NCBI GenBank assembly: GCA_947649615.1
Contig: CANSSG010000005.1
Coordinates: 1-64,000, forward strand
Length of the DNA stretch: 64,000 nucleotides
From: an uncultured Clostridia bacterium
GTDB taxonomy: Bacteria > Bacillota > Clostridia > Oscillospirales > Oscillospiraceae
Reading direction: 5' to 3'
The translations under genes were made by a program, and so were the position numbers. How positions within the stretch are numbered: the stretch's first letter is position 1; each line of letters opens with the position of its first letter. Positions 8,585-17,934 of the stretch are shown here, one piece after another. The notes beneath the pieces were generated by a model. It saw only the letters and a list, made by a program, of their open reading frames with translations, was not told the DNA's origin and did no database searches.

Positions 8585-8938
8585 ATGGCAAGAGTTAAGG
8601 GCGCAATGATGACCCGCAAGAGAAGAAACAAAATCCTTAAGATGGCGAAGGGCTACTGGGGCGCTAAGAGCAAGCACTTCAAGATGGCCAATCAGCAGGT
8701 GATGAAGTCCCTGACCTACGCGTACAGAGGACGCCGCCTGAAAAAGAGAGATTTCCGCCGCCTGTGGATTACCCGTATCAGCGCCGCCTGCAAGATGAAC
8801 GGCATGAATTACTCCACCTTCATGCACGGTCTCAAGACCGCCGGCGTGGCTATTGACCGCAAGATGCTGGCTGAGTTGGCCGTCAACAACGAAGCCGCCT
8901 TCAAGCAGCTCGTTGAGATGGCGAAGAAGGCTGCGTAA
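8585..8938 (+). CDS. rplT: 50S ribosomal protein L20
   Basis: A 117-residue ribosomal assembly protein. Family stretches are [31 protein letters not shown] and [19 protein letters not shown]. The ribosome binding site is AGGAGG. L20 is the likely autorepressor acting on the leader at 7612-7793 (family knowledge). A terminator follows 30 bases later. Confidence 0.97.
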   Translation: MARVKGAMMTRKRRNKILKMAKGYWGAKSKHFKMANQQVMKSLTYAYRGRRLKKRDFRRLWITRISAACKMNGMNYSTFMHGLKTAGVAIDRKMLAELAVNNEAAFKQLVEMAKKAA

Positions 8939-8968
8939 CACCATAAAGGCCGCGTAACACGATAGATG

Positions 8969-9007
8969 AACTCCCCGGCATCCGATGGGACGCCGGGGAG
9001 TTTTTTT
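8969..9007. terminator. Bidirectional terminator between rplT and icd
   Basis: AACTCCCCGGC pairs with GCCGGGGAGTT, followed by seven T on the plus strand and preceded by A-containing sequence for the convergent icd gene. Confidence 0.93.
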
Positions 9008-9013
9008 GCCTTT

Positions 9014-10228
9014 TTACAGTTTTTCTGCCAAACGGCGGGCAATTTCATCCAGGAATTCTTCGGAATTGACGGCCTTTGCTTCGAAGCCGGGTTCTACCAG
9101 GCCTACCAAGTCCTTGGTCATGACGCCGGCGTTGAGGGTGTCGAAGCAGGCTTCCTCCAGCTTGCCGCCGAAGTTGGCCAGGTCGGTCAAGCCGTCCAGC
9201 TCGCCCCGCTTTTTCAGTGCGCCGGACCATGCGAAGATGGTGGCCATGGGGTTGGTGGAGGTCTTTTCGCCCTTCAGATGCTTGTAATAGTGGCGGGTGA
9301 CGGTGCCGTGGGCGGCTTCGTACTCCGTGGAGCCGTCGGGGGAGACCAGGACGCTGGTCATCATCGCCAGGGAGCCGAAGGCGGTGGAGACCATGTCGCT
9401 CATCACGTCGCCGTCATAGTTCTTGCAGGCCCAGATGTAGCCGCCCTCGCTGCGGATGACGCGGGCTACGGCGTCGTCAATGAGGGTGTAGAAGTAGGTC
9501 AGGCCCAGCTCGTCAAACTTGGGCTTGTAGGTGGCGAACTCCTCCTCGAAAATCTTCTTGAATTCGCCATCGTAGACCTTGGCGATGGTGTCCTTGGTGG
9601 AGAACCATAAATCCTGCTTGGTGTCGATGGCGTACTGGAAGCAGGAGCGGGCGAAGGAGCGGATGGACTTATCCTTGTTGTGGGCGCCCTGCCAGACGGT
9701 GGGGCCGTCGGTCTTCTGGACGGTGACGGTTTTTTCCTCCGAGCCGTCGTCGCTCTTAAAGGTCATGGTGCAGGAACCGGGCTTCTCGGTGACGAAGTCC
9801 ACGCTCTTATATACGTCGCCATAGGCATGGCGGGCGATGGTGATGGGCTTTTTCCAGTTCTTCACCACGGGCTTGATGGCGTCAATGCAGATGGGGGTGC
9901 GGAAAACGGTGCCGTCCAGGATGCTCCGGATGGTGCCGTTGGGGCTTTTCCACATCTCGGTGAGCTGGGGGTATTCCTCCATGCGCTGCTTGTTGGGGGT
10001 GATGGTGGCGCACTTGACCGCTACGCCGTATTTCTTCGCCGCGTTGGCGGCGTCCACCGTGACCTGGTCTTTGGTCTCGTTGCGGTGCAGCAGGCCCAGG
10101 TCATAGTATTCCACCTTCAAATCCACGTAGGGGAGGATTAGTTTTTCTTTAATCATGGCCCACAGGATGCGGGTCATTTCGTCGCCGTCCATCTCTACCA
10201 GAGGGGTGGTCATTTTGATCTTTTCCAT
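9014..10228 (-). CDS. icd: NADP-dependent isocitrate dehydrogenase
   Basis: Converts isocitrate to 2-oxoglutarate with NADPH formation. At 404 residues it is of the homodimeric eukaryote-like subfamily, opening with TTPLVEMDGDEMTRILW and containing PNKQRMEEY, NGTIRSILDGTVFR, and the metal/coenzyme segment CKNYDGDVMSD then EAAHGTVTRHY. It starts at ATG 10228 after GGAGATATA. Aconitase is encoded just upstream on the same strand, so the window supplies the citrate to 2-oxoglutarate branch, probably feeding glutamate synthesis. Confidence 0.96.
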   Translation of the reverse strand: MEKIKMTTPLVEMDGDEMTRILWAMIKEKLILPYVDLKVEYYDLGLLHRNETKDQVTVDAANAAKKYGVAVKCATITPNKQRMEEYPQLTEMWKSPNGTIRSILDGTVFRTPICIDAIKPVVKNWKKPITIARHAYGDVYKSVDFVTEKPGSCTMTFKSDDGSEEKTVTVQKTDGPTVWQGAHNKDKSIRSFARSCFQYAIDTKQDLWFSTKDTIAKVYDGEFKKIFEEEFATYKPKFDELGLTYFYTLIDDAVARVIRSEGGYIWACKNYDGDVMSDMVSTAFGSLAMMTSVLVSPDGSTEYEAAHGTVTRHYYKHLKGEKTSTNPMATIFAWSGALKKRGELDGLTDLANFGGKLEEACFDTLNAGVMTKDLVGLVEPGFEAKAVNSEEFLDEIARRLAEKL

Positions 10229-10288
10229 AGCTTATATCTCCTTATCTGCCGCCCTGCGGGCGGCACGGCAGTTGTTTTTTCGTATTGG

Positions 10289-10475
10289 CCCGGGGGCTGC
10301 GCACCCCCGGACCCTGCGCCTACTTTTGCCCCGCGGCAAAAGTAGGCAAAAACGCGCTTAAACCTACGGTTTAAGAATCCCTTATTTATTACGGGGGTTG
10401 TTTAGTTTTCGCTACGACCTTTAGCTGTTTTTTCTATCTCCGGTGCATTGGGCCGATGAAACTGCTTACTTCTGC
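10289..10475. repeat. Dispersed intergenic repeat (copy 2)
   Basis: This stretch between icd and the methyltransferase holds a CCGGGGGC hairpin, then CTACTTTTGCC pairing with GGCAAAAGTAG, then a block from CTTAAACC through TTTAAGAATCCC and TTATTTATTACGGGGG that recurs at 60328-60369. The following CGCTACGACCTTT and TTTTTTCTATCTCCGGTGC segments recur at 60381-60418. No coding function is visible. Confidence 0.8.
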
Positions 10476-10483
10476 GCATAGCT

Positions 10484-11116
10484 CTATCGGTAAATTTCTC
10501 TGCTGCGCCGATGGTGCGGCAGTTTTGTCAGCTTCCAATACTGCGCTCGGATATCATGCGCGGTATCCAGCAAATACGCTTCCGGATTGATATTGTATTT
10601 TTCACAAAAAGTTGCCATCCAATCTTTCGATTCCTCTGCGTCTAAGGTTTGGTAATATAAGCTTCCTCCCGGTTTCAAGAAAGAGATGGCTTTCATTAAA
10701 ATGTTTTCGTGTAGGCCGCTTTCCCTGCGGGTGGAACCGACCATTGTCACAACATCAAACTGCTCAGATAAAATATCTAACTGCATCACATCGGAATGAA
10801 TAATACGTACCGGGTTTGGGTTCCGTTCATTGACTAGACATTCCCGCAATTGGTGGCAGCATTCCTCCATAATATCAATGCTTGTCAGTATCCCGCCATC
10901 TAAACGGTAAGACAAATAGCGGTCCCAATATCCAGCCCCAATGCCGATATTGCAGAGGTTCGCCCCGGGCTGAATAGGGAAATAGTTCTCAAAGAACTTA
11001 GTGATCATATACTCCAGATACTTGTTCTGGAGAGATAGATTCCAAGGGCCAGCTTCCTCGTTATAACATCTGCCGTAAGCATTCAGCAGAAAATCCTTGT
11101 CATCAATCTTTCCCAT
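10484..11116 (-). CDS. Class I SAM-dependent methyltransferase
   Basis: A 210-residue cytoplasmic methyltransferase of unknown substrate. The SAM site is the glycine loop NLCNIGIGAGYWDRYL near residues 53-69, an acidic SIDIMEECC after the second strand, and SDVMQLDI before the fourth; SFLKPGGSLYYQT is the typical late strand. Codon use is clearly more AT-rich than that of icd and aconitase. Its start overlaps the end of aconitase by 14 bases, so it is coupled to that gene but may be a late arrival. Confidence 0.85.
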   Translation of the reverse strand: MGKIDDKDFLLNAYGRCYNEEAGPWNLSLQNKYLEYMITKFFENYFPIQPGANLCNIGIGAGYWDRYLSYRLDGGILTSIDIMEECCHQLRECLVNERNPNPVRIIHSDVMQLDILSEQFDVVTMVGSTRRESGLHENILMKAISFLKPGGSLYYQTLDAEESKDWMATFCEKYNINPEAYLLDTAHDIRAQYWKLTKLPHHRRSREIYR

Positions 11117-13364
11117 ACCCCGCCGCGTAGTAGTTCATCAGGCAGCCTTCCTGGAGGATCAGCCGCTCGTCAGGGGTCAGGCCGGCGCACTTGAGGGCTA
11201 GGTCGTGGACGGAACCATCTTTACAAATGACTTTGGCGGAAATGTCCTCGACACCCTCTGCGATGGCCTTCTTCGCGCCGGGAATGTAAACCCAGTCGCC
11301 GTCCTCGTAGGGGAACGCCGCGCCGCTTTCCATGGTGAAGGGTACAATGCCCCAGTTGATGCAGTTGGAACGGTAACGCTTGGTGGCGTACTCATAGCAG
11401 ATGTTGGCGAAGCCGCCCAGCACCTTCTGGCAGGACGCCGCCTGCTCGCGGGCGGAGCCGTCGCCGGGCTTGTTGGCAAACACGCAGGAGCCAATGGTGG
11501 TCCGCTTTACATCGCCGCCTACCTTGGAGAGGACTTCCGCCGCTTCCGCAGGGGCTTCTCCCGCTTCACGGGCTTCCTCCAGGGCGCGGACTGCCTTGCT
11601 GCAGCCTACGTACTCCGGTACGCGGCGGCTCAGGGCGAACTCGCTCAGGCCAATGGGGTTGGAGCGGTAGGAGCTGGTCTCGCCGGAGGGAATCAGCTCA
11701 TCGGTGGTGGTGACGGGGTCGTGGATGACCGCGCACAGCTTCACCAGCAGGTCTTCCTCCAGCTTGGGCATGTGGGGCCAATCCTTGATGTTGGGACCGT
11801 AGCGCAGCTCCACGGTGGGGTCGGCCTTGCCGAAGCCCTCGTAGCACCGTTTGGCATATACGCTGCCGTCATAGGTGTAGTGCAGCTCCTCGGCGGTGGG
11901 GGATTCGTATTCAATATCTGTGGCCGCCGTCAGAACGCCGCCGTTGCGGGCCGTTGCGGCAATGGAGCGGGCGTCCATCAGGGCTACTGCGGAAATCTGG
12001 CCGTTGCCGGGCTTGGAGCCTTCCCGGTTGGCAAAGTTCCGGGTGGCGTGGCGGATGGACAGGGCGTTGTTGGCCGGGGTGTCCCCCGCGCCGAAGCAGG
12101 GGCCGCAGAAGGCGGGCTTCATTACGCATCCGGCTTCCATCAGCTTCTCCGCTGCGCCGCAGCGGGTGACCGCCAGGGAAATGGGGGTGGAGGAGGGATA
12201 GACGCTCATATCAAAATAGCCGTTGCCGATGGACTGGCCGTCCAAAATGTGCGCCGCTTCCACGATGTTCTCATACATGCCGCCGGAGCAGCCTACGATG
12301 ACGCCCTGGTCGCAGGCGACCTTGCCGTCCACAATGTTGCGGTGGAGGTCCATGGTGACCTTGCCGCCAAGCTGCTTGTTGCAGGCCGCTTCCACTTCCG
12401 CGAAAATCTTGTCCGGGTTGGCTTGCAGCTCGTGGACAGTATAGGCGATGGAGGGGTGGAAGGGCAGGGCGATCATGCACTCTACGCGGCTCAGGTCAAT
12501 CTTGACTACGCTGTCGTAATATGCGCCGTCCTGGGGCTTCAGTTCCTTATACTCCTCGGGACGGCCAATGTTTTCATAGTAGCGCCGGATGGTATCGTCC
12601 GTCTCCCAGATGGAGGTCAGGCAGCTCGTTTCGGTGGTCATGACGTCGATGCCGATGCGGTAGTCGCAGCTCAGCTCCTTCACGCCGGGGCCTACGAACT
12701 CCAAAACCTTGTTCTTTACGTCCCCCTTGGGGAAGGTGGCGGCTACCAGGGCGATGGCTACGTCCTGGGGACCGACGCCCTTGCGGGGCTTGCCGTCCAG
12801 GTAAACCATGACCACCTCGGGAGCGGCCACGTCGTATGTATTTTCCAAAAGCTGCTTGACCAGCTCGCCGCCGCCTTCGCCGACGCCCATGCAGCCGTAA
12901 GCGCCGTAGCGGGTGTGGGAGTCGGAACCTAAGATCATCTTGCCGCAGCCCGCCAGGCGCTCACGGGCGTACTGGTGGATGACGGCCTGGTTGGCGGGGA
13001 CGTAGATGCCGCCGTACTTCCTGGCGGCGGAGAGGCCGAAGGCGTGGTCGTCCTCGTTGATGGTGCCGCCCACGGCGCACAGGCTGTTGTGGCAGTTGGT
13101 CATGGCGTAGGGAATGGGGAATTCCTTCAAACCGCTGGCTTTCGCGGTCTGGATGATGCCTACGAAGGTGATGTCGTGGGAGATCAGCGCGTCAAACTTG
13201 ATGCGCAGCTTCTTGGGGTCCCCGTACTTGTCATGGGCGCGCAGGATCGAGTACGCAATGGTCTTTTCCCTCGCGGCCTCGGGGGAGGGCTGGCCCTGGG
13301 CCTCATTGGCCCAAACGATCTGTCCATCCAGAAGATACGCGCCTTTTTTTATGACTTCTACCAT
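11103..13364 (-). CDS. acn: Aconitate hydratase family protein
   Basis: A 753-residue Fe-S hydratase that isomerises citrate and isocitrate. Seen: SDSHTRYGAYGCMGVGEGG, the cluster cysteine segments TTETSCLTS and PAFCGPCFGAGDTPANNA, and the C-terminal swivel domain with GSCVFANKPGDGSAREQAA and YATKRYRSNCINWG. It belongs to the less-studied YbhJ-like branch as much as to classical aconitase, so citrate activity is inferred mainly from the neighbouring icd. ATG 13364 follows GGAGGAAAA; reading further upstream would run through its own promoter. Confidence 0.9.
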   Translation of the reverse strand: MVEVIKKGAYLLDGQIVWANEAQGQPSPEAAREKTIAYSILRAHDKYGDPKKLRIKFDALISHDITFVGIIQTAKASGLKEFPIPYAMTNCHNSLCAVGGTINEDDHAFGLSAARKYGGIYVPANQAVIHQYARERLAGCGKMILGSDSHTRYGAYGCMGVGEGGGELVKQLLENTYDVAAPEVVMVYLDGKPRKGVGPQDVAIALVAATFPKGDVKNKVLEFVGPGVKELSCDYRIGIDVMTTETSCLTSIWETDDTIRRYYENIGRPEEYKELKPQDGAYYDSVVKIDLSRVECMIALPFHPSIAYTVHELQANPDKIFAEVEAACNKQLGGKVTMDLHRNIVDGKVACDQGVIVGCSGGMYENIVEAAHILDGQSIGNGYFDMSVYPSSTPISLAVTRCGAAEKLMEAGCVMKPAFCGPCFGAGDTPANNALSIRHATRNFANREGSKPGNGQISAVALMDARSIAATARNGGVLTAATDIEYESPTAEELHYTYDGSVYAKRCYEGFGKADPTVELRYGPNIKDWPHMPKLEEDLLVKLCAVIHDPVTTTDELIPSGETSSYRSNPIGLSEFALSRRVPEYVGCSKAVRALEEAREAGEAPAEAAEVLSKVGGDVKRTTIGSCVFANKPGDGSAREQAASCQKVLGGFANICYEYATKRYRSNCINWGIVPFTMESGAAFPYEDGDWVYIPGAKKAIAEGVEDISAKVICKDGSVHDLALKCAGLTPDERLILQEGCLMNYYAAGYGKD

Positions 13365-13427
13365 AAAGTTTTTCCTCCATACGTCTGCGGCGGGGTTCCA
13401 GCCCGCCCGCTTTGAGTTGACAGCATG

Positions 13428-13456
13428 AGTGTAGCACAGTTTGCTTTTTTTGTGAA
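13428..13456 (-). promoter_or_regulatory. Promoter for aconitase
   Basis: On the minus strand TTCACA (13451-13456) and TACACT (13428-13433) are 17 bases apart, 64 bases before the start codon. Confidence 0.75.
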
Positions 13457-13749
13457 TAGTGAATAAGCAAAAAACTGGTTTCCAGCCTATTTTCGTATGA
13501 TTGACGGGCCTTCCCCCTGCGGGCGCGGGGTTTTGCAATCCGATGATTTTCTTCTTGCAGAATTTCCCGGAGGATGAAGGATTTGATGCGGTTCCAGGCG
13601 GGCAGAATGAAAAATTGCTTTTCAGCCCCCGGCAAAAAATTGCACAAAGAAAAAGATGCGTATCGCTTTCCGCGCTTCGCGGGCAATTGCGGCAATGCGG
13701 CGCAGGCTGGCGGCTTGATGGGAAATTTCCGTGAATTTTAGCAAAACCC

Positions 13750-13778
13750 TTGCCAAAAGGGGAAAAGTGTGCTATAAA
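13750..13778 (+). promoter_or_regulatory. Promoter for the pheST T-box transcript
   Basis: TTGCCA (13750-13755) and TATAAA (13773-13778) with a 17-base spacer, immediately before the T-box leader. The region 13457-13749 shows no gene. Confidence 0.82.
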
Positions 13779-13789
13779 AGAAAAAGTAA

Positions 13790-14025
13790 AATTGCGAGGA
13801 ACGGGAAAATAGGGAGCAGTTCAGCCACAGAGAGGGGCGGCCGCCGGCTGTAAGCCGCCCTGGTCAGGACACCCTTGGTTCGCCCGGGAGCGGCCCGCGA
13901 GAGCGGGACGGCCTGCCCTGCCGTTACCGGGGCCGGAGTGTCCGCGCCATGGCGCGGAAATGCGGGTGGTACCGCGGAAGGCTTGCCTTTCGTCCCCTTT
14001 GGAGGGACGGGGGGCTTTTTTTCTT
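13790..14025 (+). promoter_or_regulatory. T-box riboswitch, Phe specific
   Basis: The leader carries the invariant T-box GGGTGGTACCGCGG at 13964-13977, which pairs with the acceptor end of uncharged tRNA. The likely specifier triplet TTC (Phe) is at 13879-13881, just before CGCCCGGGAGC. A terminator hairpin follows at about 13990-14022 with a T-run. The specifier agrees with the downstream genes. Low charged tRNA-Phe should allow read-through. Confidence 0.95.
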
Positions 14026-14167
14026 GGCCGGATGCAGCGGCGGCGCGCGCCGTGGGCGGGCGGTTCTGCTTTGTTCCGGCATTTTTATCGTGACATCGTT
14101 TCGTTTTTGGCAATACCCGCTGGGTATGTCCTTCAAAAAACACAAAAATGGTTAAGGAGTATCTGCA

Positions 14168-15193
14168 ATGAAAGACCAATTAGCAAAAATCCGCGCGGAA
14201 GCCCTGGCGGCTCTGGAGGGCGTCCAGGACGCCGCCGGGCTGGACGGGCTGCGCGTCAAGTACCTGGGCAAAAAGGGTGAGCTGACCGGCGTACTGAAGA
14301 TGATGGGCAAGCTCTCCCCGGAGGAGCGCCCCGTCATGGGCCAGATGGCCAACGACGTCCGCGCCGCCCTGGAAAAGGCCCTGGACGAAGCGTCCCAAAA
14401 GCTGGAAGCCGCCGCCTTGGCGCTGCGGCTCAAGGCCGAAGCCATCGACGTCACAATCCCCGGCCAGGCCGTCGCCGTAGGCCGCGAGCATCCGATGAAT
14501 ATTGCCCTCAACGAGCTGAAGGACATCTTCACCGGCATGGGCTTCACAATCATGGACGGCCCGGAGGTGGAACTGGCGGCGTATAACTTCGACCGGCTCA
14601 ACGCCGGGGAGGGCCACCCCTCCCGGGATTGGTCCGACACCTTCTATTTCGACCAGGACAGCCGGGTGATGCTCCGCAGCCAGACCTCCCCCATGCAGGT
14701 GCGGGCGATGGACACCCTGCCCCTGCCCATCCGCATACTGGCCCCGGGCCGGGTCTACCGGAAGGACGAGGTGGACGCCACCCATTCCCCTATGTTCCAC
14801 CAGGTGGAAGGGCTGGTGATCGACAAGGGCGTGACCATGGCGGACTTGAAGGGGGCGCTGAACACCGTGGCGGAGCGCCTGTTCGGCGAGGGTACCAAGA
14901 CCCGCTTCCGGCCCCATCACTTCCCCTTCACCGAACCGAGCTGCGAAATGGACGTCCAGTGCCACAAATGCGGCGGCGTGGGCTGCCCCACCTGCAAGGG
15001 CGAGGGCTGGATTGAACTGCTGGGGGCGGGCATGGTCCATCCCCGGGTGCTGGAAATGGCCGGCATCGACCCGGAGGTTTACTCCGGCTGGGCCTTCGGC
15101 TTCGGCCTGGAGCGGCTGGCGCTGCGGCGGTTTAAGATTGACGATATGCGCCTGATTTTTGAAAATAACATCCGCTTCTTAGAGCAGTTTTAA
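14168..15193 (+). CDS. pheS: Phenylalanyl-tRNA synthetase alpha subunit
   Basis: The catalytic subunit of the alpha2-beta2 enzyme charging tRNA-Phe. After an N-terminal coiled coil (about residues 1-85), class II motifs follow: HPSRDWSDTFYF, motif 2 in PGRVYRKDEVDATHSPMFHQ, and motif 3 in FGFGLERLALRRF. The 341-residue length is normal. It starts after AAGGAG and lies directly behind a Phe-specific T-box and ahead of pheT. Confidence 0.98.
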   Translation: MKDQLAKIRAEALAALEGVQDAAGLDGLRVKYLGKKGELTGVLKMMGKLSPEERPVMGQMANDVRAALEKALDEASQKLEAAALALRLKAEAIDVTIPGQAVAVGREHPMNIALNELKDIFTGMGFTIMDGPEVELAAYNFDRLNAGEGHPSRDWSDTFYFDQDSRVMLRSQTSPMQVRAMDTLPLPIRILAPGRVYRKDEVDATHSPMFHQVEGLVIDKGVTMADLKGALNTVAERLFGEGTKTRFRPHHFPFTEPSCEMDVQCHKCGGVGCPTCKGEGWIELLGAGMVHPRVLEMAGIDPEVYSGWAFGFGLERLALRRFKIDDMRLIFENNIRFLEQF

Positions 15194-15211
15194 ATAGGGG
15201 GGAACCAATTT

Positions 15212-17608
15212 ATGAAATTAAGCAGAAAATGGCTGGGCGAGTTCGTCGCCGTTGACGCCAGCGATAAGGATTTTGCGGAAGCCATGACCCTCTCCGGCTC
15301 CAAGGTGGAGACCACCGAGGACCTTGGCGCGGAAATTCAGAACGTGGTGGTGGGGAAGGTCCTCTCTATGGAGCGGCACCCTAACTCCGACCATATGTGG
15401 ATCTGCCAGATGGACGTGGGCCGGGATGAGCCGGTTCAGATCGTCACCGGGGCGCAGAATGTGAAGGTGGGGGACTTGGTTCCCGCCGCCCTGCACAAAT
15501 CCCTCCTCCCGGGCGGGAAGAAGATCGAGAAGGGCAAGCTGCGGGGCGAGGCCTCCAATGGAATGCTCTGCTCTTACCTGGAACTTGGCCTGGACCAGCG
15601 GGATTTCCCCGGGGCCTATGAGGATGGCATCTGGATCCTCTCCGACGACCCGGAACTGGCGGGCCTGACCGTAGGCGAAGACATCCGCACCGCCGTGGGC
15701 CTGGACGGCCATGTGGTGGAATTTGAGATTACCCCCAACCGTCCCGACTGCCTGAGCGTCATCGGCCTGGCGCGGGAAGCGTCCGCCACCTTTGACGCGC
15801 CCCTGCGCCTCCACGCGCCCGAGGTGAAGGGCGGCGGGGACGGCTGCCTGGCGGAACTGCTGGACGTGGAGACACCCGACCCGGAGCTTTGCCCCCGGTA
15901 CACCGCCCGGATGGTCCGGAATGTAAAGATTGCCCCTTCGCCCAAGTGGATGCGGGAGCGGCTGCGGGAAATGGGCGTACGGCCCATCAACAATATCGTC
16001 GATATCACCAACTACGTCATGCTGGAATACGGCCAGCCTATGCATGCCTTTGACTACCGCTACGTCAAGGGCGGCAGGATCATCGTCCGCCGCGCCCAGG
16101 AAGGCGAGGAACTGACTACGCTGGACGGAAACGTCCGGAAGCTGACACCCAATATGCTGGTCATCGCGGATGAGACCCGGGCCGTAGGCCTGGCGGGCAT
16201 TATGGGCGGCGAAAACAGCGAGATCGTGGACGACACCGTGGACGTGGTCTTCGAGTCCGCCAACTTCGACGGCACCTGCATCCGGAAAACGGCCCTGGCT
16301 TTGGGCATGCGCACGGAAGCGTCCGCCAAGTTTGAAAAAGGCCTTGACCCGCTGAACACCCTGCCCGCCGTCAACCGGGCCTGCGAACTGGTGGAGCTGC
16401 TGGGGGCGGGCGAGGTGCTGGACGGCGTCATCGACATCCTCAACCATGTCCCCCAGCCCACCGTTCTGAAGCTGGAGCCGGATAAGATCAACGCCCTGCT
16501 GGGTACCGGTGTGCCGGAGGAGGAAATGCGGCGCATCCTGAAAAAGCTGGACTTTGGCGTGGACGGAGAGCATGTCACCGTGCCGTCCTGGCGCGGCGAC
16601 GTACAGCGGATGGCGGACCTGGCGGAGGAGGTGGCCCGGTTCTACGGCTACAACAACATCCCCTGCACCCTCCAGCGGGGCGAGACCACCCAGGGCGGGT
16701 ACTCTCCCGTCCAGATGGCGGAGCGGCGGCTGGGCGCCCTCTGCCGGGCCTGCGGGTACAGCGAGATTATCACCTATTCCTTCATCTCTCCCGCCTGCTA
16801 TGACAAAATCGGCTGGGCGGAGGACGAGCCGCTGCGCAATTCGTTGAAAATCCTCAACCCCCTGGGAGAGGATACGTCCATCATGCGCACCACCACGCTG
16901 CCGTCCATGCTGGACATTCTGGCAAAAAACTACAGCTACCGCAACAAAAACGCGCGGTTTTATGAGATCGGCCGCATTTACCTCCCCGGCGGTCCCGACG
17001 GGCTGGCCAACGAGCCGCGGATGCTCACCCTGGGCGCGTACGGCGAGGGATACGGCTTCTTCACCATGAAGGGCGCGGTGGAAGCCCTCCTGCGGGAGCT
17101 TCGGATCGCGGATGTAAGCTTCCTGGCCTGCCAGGACGACCCCTCCTACCACCCGGGCCGCTGCGCGGGGGTGTACGCGGGCGAAAAGCTGCTGGGCGTC
17201 ATGGGGCAGGTCCACCCCACTGTGGCGGCTAATTACGGCGTGGACTGCGAGCTGTACTGCGCGGAGCTGAGCTTTGACGCGCTGCTGGACGCCCAAGGCC
17301 CCGGCGCGGAGTACCATCCGCTGCCCCGGTTCCCGGCGGTGAACCGGGATATCGCGGTGGTCTGCAAGGACGGGGTCACCGTGGGCGCCTTGGAAGGCTG
17401 CATCCGCAAGGCCGGCGGCAGGCTGCTGCGGGAGATCGCCCTCTTTGACATCTACAAAGGAAAGGGCATCCCGGAGGACAGCAAGAGCGTAGCCTTCAGC
17501 CTGACCCTCCGTGCAGACGACCGGTCCATTACCGCAGGGGAAGCGGATGAAGAAATCAAGACAGTTCTCGCCGCCTTGGAGAAGGAATTGGGGGCGGTCC
17601 TCAGATAG
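15212..17608 (+). CDS. pheT: Phenylalanyl-tRNA synthetase beta subunit
   Basis: The partner of PheS. Domains in order: an EMAP-II-like tRNA binding fold (HPNSDHMWICQMDVG near residue 54), B3/B4 editing region (RPDCLSVIGLAREASA and the central domain around 200-400), B5, a catalytic-like core, and a C-terminal FDX-ACB domain starting at HPLPRFPAVNRDIAVV. At 798 residues the length is standard. The ribosome binding site is AGGGGGGAA. A terminator follows. Confidence 0.97.
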   Translation: MKLSRKWLGEFVAVDASDKDFAEAMTLSGSKVETTEDLGAEIQNVVVGKVLSMERHPNSDHMWICQMDVGRDEPVQIVTGAQNVKVGDLVPAALHKSLLPGGKKIEKGKLRGEASNGMLCSYLELGLDQRDFPGAYEDGIWILSDDPELAGLTVGEDIRTAVGLDGHVVEFEITPNRPDCLSVIGLAREASATFDAPLRLHAPEVKGGGDGCLAELLDVETPDPELCPRYTARMVRNVKIAPSPKWMRERLREMGVRPINNIVDITNYVMLEYGQPMHAFDYRYVKGGRIIVRRAQEGEELTTLDGNVRKLTPNMLVIADETRAVGLAGIMGGENSEIVDDTVDVVFESANFDGTCIRKTALALGMRTEASAKFEKGLDPLNTLPAVNRACELVELLGAGEVLDGVIDILNHVPQPTVLKLEPDKINALLGTGVPEEEMRRILKKLDFGVDGEHVTVPSWRGDVQRMADLAEEVARFYGYNNIPCTLQRGETTQGGYSPVQMAERRLGALCRACGYSEIITYSFISPACYDKIGWAEDEPLRNSLKILNPLGEDTSIMRTTTLPSMLDILAKNYSYRNKNARFYEIGRIYLPGGPDGLANEPRMLTLGAYGEGYGFFTMKGAVEALLRELRIADVSFLACQDDPSYHPGRCAGVYAGEKLLGVMGQVHPTVAANYGVDCELYCAELSFDALLDAQGPGAEYHPLPRFPAVNRDIAVVCKDGVTVGALEGCIRKAGGRLLREIALFDIYKGKGIPEDSKSVAFSLTLRADDRSITAGEADEEIKTVLAALEKELGAVLR

Positions 17609-17629
17609 CGGGAAGCCCCCCCCAGCTTG

Positions 17630-17682
17630 AACCCCTCCGCGCGGCCGCGTTAAGCGGCTGTGCGGAGGGGTTGGGTTTTTTC
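17630..17682 (+). terminator. Terminator of pheST
   Basis: AACCCCTCCGC pairs with GCGGAGGGGTT across an internal loop, followed by GGGTTTTTTCG. Confidence 0.9.
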
Positions 17683-17690
17683 GTTAGGGC

Positions 17691-17930
17691 GTGTTTGAAA
17701 AATGTCAAAACGCCCAAACGGCGGATATTTTTCCGCTGTACAGCGTTAAAAAATCTTGAAATACACAAAGTATTCCTGCGTAGATCGCGCAATGGGCGCA
17801 TCGAGCGCCCATGCGCGATTGAATTCCACACGGCCCCTCGACGGGGCCGTTGTGGAATCATATTTGCCTTGTCCATCGAAAAAATTACTCGCTTTTGGTC
17901 ATTCCGCCATTTATCAAACAAGCCCTAAGC
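17691..17930. repeat. Hairpin-rich repeat at the left edge of the island
   Basis: The first 50 bases, beginning GTGTTTGAAAAATG and including AACGCCCAAACGGCGG, recur with few changes at 54523-54570. Two long hairpins follow: GCGCAATGGGCGC / GCGCCCATGCGC at about 17788-17817, and GATTGAATTCCACACGGCCC with its complement GGGCCGTTGTGGAATC at about 17817-17861. No protein is evident. It resembles a non-autonomous mobile repeat or a transposon end. Confidence 0.65.
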
Positions 17931-17934
17931 AAGG

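Noticed and set aside
11205-12932. Long open frame of about 575 codons antisense to aconitase
   Set aside because: It mirrors the conserved aconitase gene, has no ribosome binding site and gives a Gly/Val/Ala-rich product typical of antisense frames in GC-rich genes.
15218-17317. Long antisense frame of 699 codons over pheT
   Set aside because: PheT is unmistakable on the other strand; the antisense product has no known motif and low-complexity composition.
17756-17930. Protein-coding reading through the hairpin repeat upstream of the SLOG relic
   Set aside because: The frame is open only because the palindromes lack stops; only the last 48 codons resemble a protein family.
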